From Scenedesmus sp. ARA3 (Eukaryota; Chlorophyta; Chlorophyceae; Sphaeropleales; Scenedesmaceae): a DNA stretch of 15,755 bases. The stretch is from assembly GCA_004335835.1 (NCBI GenBank), contig RWJK01001579.1, forward strand, positions 1 through 15,755, written 5' to 3'. The notes beneath the pieces were generated by a model, which was given only the letters and a program-made list of their open reading frames with translations, was not told the DNA's origin and did not search any database. The translations under genes were made by a program, and so were the position numbers. Positions within the stretch are counted from its first letter, which is position 1; every line of letters begins with the position of its first letter. Below are positions 9,857 through 15,755 of this stretch, in pieces.

Positions 9857-10288
9857 GTGTGTGCAATCAGCCGCTGTTGGTGTCGGTTCAAATGCGTGTG
9901 GCAGTATGGTGACAGAGATATTGACGTTACTTCGGATACATGCAAGCAGGCTAGCGATACACCTACAAGGACAGCCTGTTGGGTGTTTTGCTGGGTGTCA
10001 ATTGTTGCATCTGAGGCAGACAAGCAGCCGATTGTGATGTGTGTTGTGGCGGGAAGGGAGGCAGGGCCTCTTCAGAATTGCACACAAGGTTGTCACTTCA
10101 AGTGTTACAGGCACTTGCAGTTGTTGTCAGAAGGATTGCGTGTGGATGCATGCAAGCCATGTGTGTGGCTAACAAACTGTGCTGCAAAAGAGGGGATAGT
10201 GAATGGATGTGCTTTGCATCTCTGGTTGGATTTGGAGGCTGCTAGCACCACGTGCGTGTCTGCGGCTGCCACTTGCAGCACAGTTTGA
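9857..10288 (+). other. Coding-like open segment of unknown status
   Basis: The frame is open for about 143 codons and rich in Cys. Part of it (around YGDRDIDVTSDTCKQASDT) has a mixed, non-repetitive composition more like a protein than the surrounding DNA. There is no ATG at its start, no signal peptide and no recognised domain. It could be an exon, gene debris or chance. Confidence 0.12.
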
Positions 10289-10346
10289 GCAGTGACACAG
10301 CCGCAATGGTTTGCTTGCACGTAGCGTCACAGCGCACCTGGTTTAG

Positions 10347-10896
10347 GGTACATCTCTTTCTGAACTGGCAACAGGATGGATTTGGATGCAGAACAACACA
10401 TGGTATGCAGGCAATCCGGAGGTTGTCGAGCCTTTGGATGGTTCAGTGAGTTGCGCAGGGCATGCTGACAGGCACATACGAGCTATTTCTTACACCATTG
10501 CCGAGGATCAAACAGGAAACATGCGATTTCCCTATGATAACATTGTTGTAGCTTTGCTGTACGGAATCAAGGTGCCTGCTGTGTGCTTTTGCGCAACAGC
10601 TCACATAGGCATGCAGTGCTGTGCATTCGTGCAATCAATCCAGTGTTTGTGCAAGGCGCGGCACTTGCATCTGAGACCGCCGGAAGCCTTGCATTGCGTG
10701 GTTGTTTGACCATTGTGTGGCGGCTGGATCATGTCATACGCAAAACATGACATGTTACTTTGTCAGGAGGGCCCAGTTCAAACGCTCACAGCTGAGCTGC
10801 GGCCCGAGCATGTGCTACAACTTGAGTGGGAGTCTGGATCTTGTCCTTTTGCATAACACATGCACGCTCTGTCCACCTGGCAGACGTGTCAAATGA
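10347..10896 (+). other. Two overlapping coding-like open segments of unknown status
   Basis: One frame (10347 to stop 10707) gives 120 codons with a protein-like stretch around WIWMQNNTWYAGNPEVVEPL and another around YTIAEDQTGNMRFPYDN. A second frame (10702 to TGA 10894-10896) ends in a Cys-rich tail including CTLCPPGRRVK. A GTGAGT at 10447 could be a donor. I could not build an in-phase chain joining them, so no gene is called. Confidence 0.15.
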
Positions 10897-11014
10897 AAAA
10901 ACTATGTGCGTGTGTTTTTAGAGGCGTTGGGCGGCAAGGTGGGGTCAGTTGAACTCGGTCTGGTGTAGTGCATGCGCTGGTGCTAGCAATGGGTGGCGAT
11001 AGCGATGACTGCAG

Positions 11015-11038
11015 TGCTGCTGCTGCTGCTGCTGCTGC
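11015..11038 (+). repeat. (TGC)8 microsatellite
   Basis: Eight perfect TGC units, followed about 25 bases later by an imperfect GAT/ATG run. This is the CTG orientation, opposite to the CAG tracts of the SBP exon. No gene is attached. Confidence 0.9.
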
Positions 11039-12254
11039 TTCTGCAGATGCTTGTTGGTGTTGACGATGATGATAAGTATGATGATGTTATTTATTGCTGT
11101 GCAAGAACACAGCAGGTGAACAGATGGCAGGCAGGACAGCACGGCAACCTTGTGGTCAAACGCCTGTGCGCCATGTGTGTGCACATGATGTGTTGCACGA
11201 TCAGCGGCACACAGCAGACAGCAGCACAATGCTGGCACAGCACGCAGCTGCAGGCTTCCCCGTTGCTGGCAGCATCAGTGCTGCATGGTCAAACCTGATT
11301 CGAGGCGGTTGCACTAGCAGTGCGTCTGGTGCCATCGCAGCAGTCTGTCTTGTTGTATGGCTTATCAAAAGCCACTAGTGTTTGGTGTACATATTAGACA
11401 TCGCAGCAGGGCAATAATGCGGGATGTTAGAGGGCGTGTAAGATTTATGGCACTGCCTTGGTTACCGTGGCAGCAGTGCACTATGCGTGCACTTGAGGCA
11501 TGTAGCTGGCAAGTGACGTCATTCACATGCCATCACATGTGCAGCAGTCACGACGTATGGCGGCCTTGTGCTGCGGCTGCATGCAGCGCTCTGCAGGTTT
11601 TTGCTATGCCTTGGTAATGTATCACATCAGTCAGCATTATGAAACTGCCTCACATGCACAGCTGACAAGCCAACCAGAGACAGGCCTTCGCCAGAGTGTT
11701 GCAATGTTCTATGCATCCCACACCACCTGTATAACAGCTGGGTTTTGCTGTGAGTATGGTCATGAAACTGCAGAAGGGTCTGGGCCTTGTGAAGTTGTGA
11801 CTGATAACCCCCACCCCAGTTGAGTAATCATGCAACTTCTGCTGCAGGATCTGCGTGTCACGCTGTAAAGCAGCGTGCACCTTACAACCAATGCAGCGAC
11901 AGGAAAAAGAGTGGTTTGTTGTTTACCATACTGCAACGTTTCTAAGTGCGAACAAGGCACGCTTCGAGCCAGGTGCCGCGCCAAGAACGCAGAAGGCATG
12001 ACGTTATGTCATGTTTGGCAGTCAGCTCTGAGGAATTCATGGCAGGAGTGGGCCACTTTGTGCCCCGCTTCTTAGTTCGGCTTAACACAAACGCAAAGGC
12101 GTCTACGAGGCAGTGCAAACAGTTAAAGAATAGCGTTTGTCCTGTGTGTGTCACAGCTCCTGTGCTCACAGTCGTGCAGGATCCATGAACGAGCCATAGT
12201 TGATTGGATGTTTGTCGCTGTAAACCAAGTCTGGGAGGAAGCCCGGCTTATAAG

Positions 12255-14047
12255 ATGCACTGGGCGGGCAAGAAGCTGCAGCACATAGCGGTCGTGTTTT
12301 CGCTGTTCCCACTCTTGTTCACTGCCAGTCTTGAATCGTCGGTGCATGTGAACAGTGAAAGGGATTTTCAGCTCGCGTTGCGTGACTCCAGCGTGCAAGA
12401 GGTGGTGCTGGAGCAGGACCTACTGCTCACCAGGGAGCAGTGGGCAGGCTTCAATCGTGCAGCCCCATACGTGCTGGCTCGCAACCTGACGATTACATCA
12501 AGTCCACGGCTGCGGAGAATCGACTTCAATTTTGTTGGGGATGGGCAGGTGCAGCTGGCGCCAGGCATTGTGCTGAACATCAGCTACACTTTGTTGGAGA
12601 ATGCCAGGTGGGGCAGCCAGCGGCAGCATTGCAGGAAAGCCATCAATGGTGCCTTCACAGCTCATAAAAGCAGTTGAAGGCATGCTTTAGAGTCACTTTG
12701 AAGGCTTCCTGCAGCCATCACATGCGTGGCAGGGCAGATTTATGCGTATGAGGTTGGGGCTGCAATTGTAGGGTTGCACGCACATGCAGCCGCCTGTCTC
12801 ATGTCGACTGCCCGCTTGCATGTTCTGATGGCAGGAAGCCTACTGCCACAGCATTGGTTATTTGCAAGTGTGCATCGATGCACTGCTACTGCTCCTGCAT
12901 CATCCCATGGTCTCACAGCAGACAGCTAGCTGCAGCAAGCACTACTACGCCAGCCTGCCCAAATGCAGTGCAGTGTTATCAAACCGCATGCCTTCTTTGT
13001 CCTGCAGGTATGGGTCTGGAGTGCATCTGGACTTCCTGAACCACTCGCCAGGCAGCTACCTGGCCCTGTGGCACTCTGTGATCATCCGCACTGCATGTGT
13101 CAGCAGCGCCGGAGAGCCGGAAGCAGTGGCAGTGCAGCCACGCCTGCCAGGTGTGTATGCAGGCCTTGCTGCAGCGGCTGCGATGCAGCAAGATGTAGTA
13201 TACAGTCGCGCAGTTCCGGCAGCAGCGCAAGGACTAACACCAGCGGCAGTGCACCAGCACCAGCACCAGCAGCAGGAGCAGCAGCATATTGCCTGCCCAG
13301 TCGCAGGAATGGGAGACAGGTGCAGCAGCACGGACTGCTCGCAAAGCTGCGTTGCTGCCTGCACAGCTCTTGTGGTCTCAGCACACTTACCAACATGACG
13401 CAGCTGCCATGATGCATGCGCTGATGGCATGCAATACAAATGCAGCCCGCAGGCAGCAGCAGCAGCAGCATGCAGGGGCTGCCGGCATGCATAGCTTCAT
13501 CATGTCTAGCCAGAACCTGCTGCCACCTTGCAGCCTGGCAGTGCTCCCATTCAATAACACAAATGTATGCTGCCTGTCTTTGCTGCATGCTGCAGGCTGG
13601 CCTGGCAGGCAGCTGGCCATGTACCAAGACGGCTTCTGCTTGCGCAAGATCTGCTATGATCATGTGCTTGTGTACCAGGACTTCACAAAGGTCACTGCCA
13701 CCAGCACGGAAGACACAGCAGCAGGTGCGAGCAAAAGGTTGTAGAGTACCAAATAGCGTGCTTTTAAAACGCTTCAAACGCTTCAAAGTTGGATTGAAAT
13801 TTATAATACAAAAACAAATGAAGCAGCAGATGGCTATTGCTTCTGGGGTGGCACCAGCAGCATGGGGACAGCTGCTCGTTCTGCTGCTACTGCTGCTGGA
13901 TGCTCACCTGCAGACAACACGCTCAGCTGCCCACTGTCACAACAGCACAGTCAGCAATGTATCTGTGTAGCAGCAGCAACAGCAGCAGCTGTCATGCTGT
14001 GGCACCCTTTGAGCTGCTCTTAGCAAGAGACCTGCTCCTCCCACCCC

Positions 14048-14082
<35 letters not shown>

Positions 14083-15471
14083 GCAGGGGGCTACGCAATC
14101 ATCATGCATAACGTCACCAAGGTGTGCCTGACACACCTGGATGGCAGCTGCATGGGCCCTGCATGGACAGTGGACGAGTGCGTGAGAGCCGCACTCGACC
14201 GCTTGTCATCCACCCCAACGCCAGGCCAAATTCAGCAGGATATGGGAGCAGCGACCCGGCGCGTGACAGCGTTAACTGCTGGCCTAGCAGCAGGGATCGG
14301 AGGCAGCGTGCTTCTGATGCTGGCGGCGGCGCTGCTGCTGGCTCGGCGGCGGCGGCGGCAGCAGCGGCAGCGGCGGCTGCTGGGTGGAGACGGGGATGTG
14401 AAGATGCTGCCGCATCACTGCTGCAGCACGCCGGATAGTGCGCCAGATCCAGAGCTTGGAATGAGTGGTGGCACGAGTGCTGGCAGTGGGCCGCTGAGCC
14501 ACAACAAGGATGCGTCTTTCAGTGTACTTGGGTGAGTACTCGGCAGCGGCAGCGGCAGCGGCAGCAGCAGCAGGCAGGCTCTGCATGGTGTGGTGATTCC
14601 GGCTGATGGTTTCCAGCATCCGCTGATTACTCGGCAGCGGCAGCGGCAGCGGCAGCAGCAGGCGGGCTTTGCATGGTGTGGTGGTTCTGGCTGCTGGTTT
14701 GCAGCGGATGCTGAATGAGTGCGCGGAACCGGCAGCGGTAGCAGCAGCAGGCGGGCAATTATGTCGTGGTGATTCTGGCTGATGGATTGCAGCGGATGCT
14801 GGATGAGTGCGCGGAACCGGCAGCGGCAGCGGTAGCGGCAGCAGGCCGGCTATGCATGTTGTGGTGGTTCTGGCTGCTGGTTTGCAGTAGTTGATGCATG
14901 AACTGCAGCCGGTATAGGAAGCCGTAATGAATTGTGCTGCATGAGCTGTGTTGACATGCAGTGCCGGGCAGGTTCATCGAGTGCAGAGCTGACTGTTACA
15001 GTGATGCTTGGCATCTGCAGTTCTCAGAGCTCACATCAGCAGTCTGGCGAATGCATCCACTTTGGTATGGTTGTCTAACTTCAGCAAACGCATTGCCCTA
15101 GCTGCAGCCTGCTCAACTGCCTCTGTGCCTCTGCTGTTTTGCTGCGGATCATTTCCACACTTTTTGCACACGCAGGCACCCCAAAGTGGTACGCGCCAGC
15201 GGCTCGCCTCCCGGCACTCACAACAGCTGGGAGCTTGCAGCCTGCAAGACCAGCGAGCGCTTCCTATACCAGCAGCAGCAGCAGCAGCAGCCCAGTCAGC
15301 ACCACAGCAGCACAGACCTGCAGCAGTACATGGCAAACTCGCTGGCAGCTGGTGGCTCGGGTTGCTATGTGCGCAGCAACACTGGCGGCTGCAGCACCGC
15401 AGATCTGATTGCAGGCACCACTGGCACTGGTGTTGATGGGAAGGTCACTCTTGGAGTGCTGCTGGGGGCGG
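12255..15471 (+). CDS. Receptor-kinase-like type I membrane protein, 5' part (partial at right edge)
   Basis: Model: exons 12255-12607, 13008-13150, 13596-13724, 14087-14531 and 15176-15471, all GT-AG and in phase; 455 complete residues before the window ends. ATG 12255 is the only ATG in the frame after TGA 12201. Residues 1-25 are a signal peptide (basic start, then HIAVVFSLFPLLFTAS). The ectodomain opens with a pattern (SERDFQLAL, then RNLTI, then QLAPGIVLNIS) like beta-helix-type ectodomains of chlorophyte receptor kinases. N-glycosylation sequons occur (NLT, NIS, NHS, NVT). A Cys-containing module (about 210-245, MHNVTKVC...DECVRAAL) precedes a membrane helix (about 273-294) and an Arg-rich stop-transfer run. 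Exon 5 ends KVTLGVLLGAG, matching the start of a TKL-kinase glycine-rich loop, cut by an intron exactly inside GxG. The kinase body is not in the window, so catalytic activity is inferred. Exon 2-3 joining is the least certain step. Confidence 0.65.
12608..13007 (+). other. Kinase-like gene intron 1 (400 bp, phase 2)
   Basis: Donor GTGGGG at 12608 and acceptor TTTGTCCTGCAG ending at 13007. The AG|G join gives Arg118 and links LLENA to YGSGVHLDFL without a break in the ectodomain pattern. Confidence 0.72.
13151..13595 (+). other. Kinase-like gene intron 2 (445 bp, phase 1)
   Basis: Donor GTGTGT at 13151 and acceptor ATGCTGCAG ending at 13595; the joined codon is GGC. The intron holds CAG/CACCAG-type low-complexity DNA and stays open to 13398 in the exon 2 frame, so partial retention or another small exon cannot be excluded. 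Another donor-like GT at 13320 would not match the phase of the acceptor. Confidence 0.55.
13725..14086 (+). other. Kinase-like gene intron 3 (362 bp, phase 1)
   Basis: Donor GTGCGA at 13725 and acceptor TGTGCAG ending at 14086; the joined codon is GGG. An alternative donor GTCACT at 13691 would be phase 0 and would not match the acceptor. The acceptor is preceded directly by a CTG microsatellite that serves as the pyrimidine tract. Confidence 0.62.
14049..14081 (+). repeat. (CTG)11 microsatellite forming the pyrimidine tract of intron 3
   Basis: Eleven perfect CTG units end five bases before the acceptor AG and the exon 4 start at 14087. No other pyrimidine-rich tract lies between it and the AG. 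Confidence 0.88.
14532..14890 (+). repeat. About 90-bp tandem array starting at the intron 4 donor
   Basis: Four units begin at about 14534, 14625, 14717 and 14805 (spacings near 91, 92 and 88). Each has a donor-like or decayed donor segment (GAGTAC, GATTAC, GAGTGC), a CGGCAG run, a GGTGATTCTGGCTG-like core and a TTGCAG or TTCCAG near the end. The first unit starts at the functional donor. Confidence 0.85.
14532..15175 (+). other. Kinase-like gene intron 4 (644 bp, phase 2)
   Basis: Donor GTGAGT at 14532 directly follows CTT GG; without splicing the frame stops at TGA 14533-14535. The acceptor is TTTTTGCACACGCAG ending at 15175. The joined codon GGG leads into HPKVVRASGSPPGTHNSW. Its first half is a tandem array; the rest (about 14890-15175) has no feature I recognise. 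Confidence 0.68.
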
Positions 15472-15745
15472 GTGAGTGCCTGTTTTTTGTCATATTTCCT
15501 TGTTATTTTGTGTAGCTATGTGTTGGAGTGGCCCCATGTACACCACACTGCGGCAGTGGTAGACAATGCAGCATTGCAGATCTGATTGCAGGCACCACTG
15601 GCACCGGCGTGGGTGGGAAGGTCACACTTGGAGTGCTGCTGGGGGCCGGTGAGTGCCTGTTCTCTCAAGTCATTTTTCTTGTTATTTTGTGTAGCTATCT
15701 GAAGGTCACGCTTGGAGTGCTGCTGGGGGCGGGTGAGTGCCTGGT
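15395..15745 (+). repeat. Tandem repeat of the exon 5 end plus its splice donor (three copies)
   Basis: The AAGGTCAC(N)CTTGGAGTG segment occurs at 15441, 15618 and 15702 (spacings 177 and 84, both multiples of three). Each copy continues through GGGGGC(N)GGTGAGTGCCTG, so the glycine-loop codons and the donor are present three times. Copies 1 and 2 also share the intron segment ending TTATTTTGTGTAGCTAT. Copy 3 lacks the leading part. The copies keep the frame ADLIAGTTGTGV.GKVTLGVLLGAG. Confidence 0.9.
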
Positions 15746-15755
15746 CAGATCCTTG

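Larger units (their letters stand above)
7874..12254 (+). other. 4.4-kb stretch without a supported gene; G+T-rich on the + strand
   Basis: Open frames occur on both strands, but none shows a domain, a consistent exon chain or the codon pattern of the neighbouring genes. The + strand is visibly G+T-rich: I count 40 of 60 bases at 8281-8340 and 41 of 60 at 9361-9420. This depletes stop codons on the minus strand and explains a long empty frame there (8085-9866). Contents noted: a hairpin at 8349-8372, a TGC microsatellite at 11015-11038, GAT/ATG repeats at about 11062-11086, TGTAA at 9827, 11437, 11864 and 12219, and the coding-like segments listed separately. It is probably intergenic, possibly partly transcribed. 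Confidence 0.5.

Noticed and set aside
8085..9866. 593-codon open frame on the minus strand
   Set aside because: It begins with TTG, is dominated by His, Cys, Thr, Gln and Ala in low-complexity order, and has no domain. The G+T-rich + strand removes minus-strand stops, so length is not evidence here.
9885..9905. tRNA T-loop-like GGTTCAAAT
   Set aside because: The flanking bases do not pair as a 5-bp T stem, and no acceptor or anticodon arm can be built around it.
12249..12254. TATAAG as a TATA box for the kinase-like gene
   Set aside because: It abuts the only in-frame ATG (12255). A start site about 30 bases downstream would exclude the signal peptide start.
15515..15656. Copy 2 of the exon 5 end as a mutually exclusive exon
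   Set aside because: Joining from exon 4 (phase 2) or from copy 1 (phase 1) to the TGTAG acceptor at 15514 meets an in-frame stop (TGA or TAG) before the glycine-loop codons, and the inner GCAG acceptors have the wrong phase for exon 4.

Overview
The window looks like nuclear DNA of a green alga, most likely a chlorophycean (Scenedesmaceae or Chlamydomonadales; this is inference). The clues are a plant/algal-specific SBP-box transcription factor, very long CAG-phase trinucleotide tracts giving poly-Q, poly-A and poly-S, short GT-AG introns of 287-490 bp, TGTAA-type polyadenylation motifs, and a receptor-kinase-like gene with an ectodomain of a kind I associate with volvocine-type algae. All supported genes lie on the + strand. 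Gene models were built by matching reading frames and splice phases by eye; no transcript data were available.

Layout. (1) 2-208 is the last coding exon of a gene entering from the left; it ends in one transmembrane helix and a TGA. That exon end is repeated in tandem at 125-bp spacing to about 512. (2) 209-1416 is 3' flank and upstream region, with TGTAA at 858 and many GTAC cores inside the repeats. (3) 1417-7374 is a four-exon gene for a 1,626-residue SBP-domain protein of the large CRR1/SPL1/SPL7/SPL14 type. It has an atypical SBP domain, a huge Gln/Ala-rich middle, a conserved IRPGC region and two C-terminal membrane helices. (4) Its last codons and stop codon are repeated four times at exactly 135-bp spacing (7315-7840), followed by TGTAA at 7869. 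(5) 7874-12254 is 4.4 kb without a gene I can support; it is visibly G+T-rich on the + strand over much of its length. (6) 12255-15471 holds five exons of a gene running off the right edge: signal peptide, Cys-containing ectodomain, one membrane helix, an Arg-rich stop-transfer segment, and the first residues of what looks like a protein-kinase glycine loop. The end of exon 5 with its splice donor is repeated three times before the window ends, and intron 4 carries another, about 90-bp array starting at its donor.

The most striking theme is not a single gene. All three genes have a coding-exon end (stop codon or splice donor included) copied in tandem, with the reading frame kept in the copies. 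No functional link between the three genes is visible beyond a possible GTAC-based autoregulation of the SBP gene.
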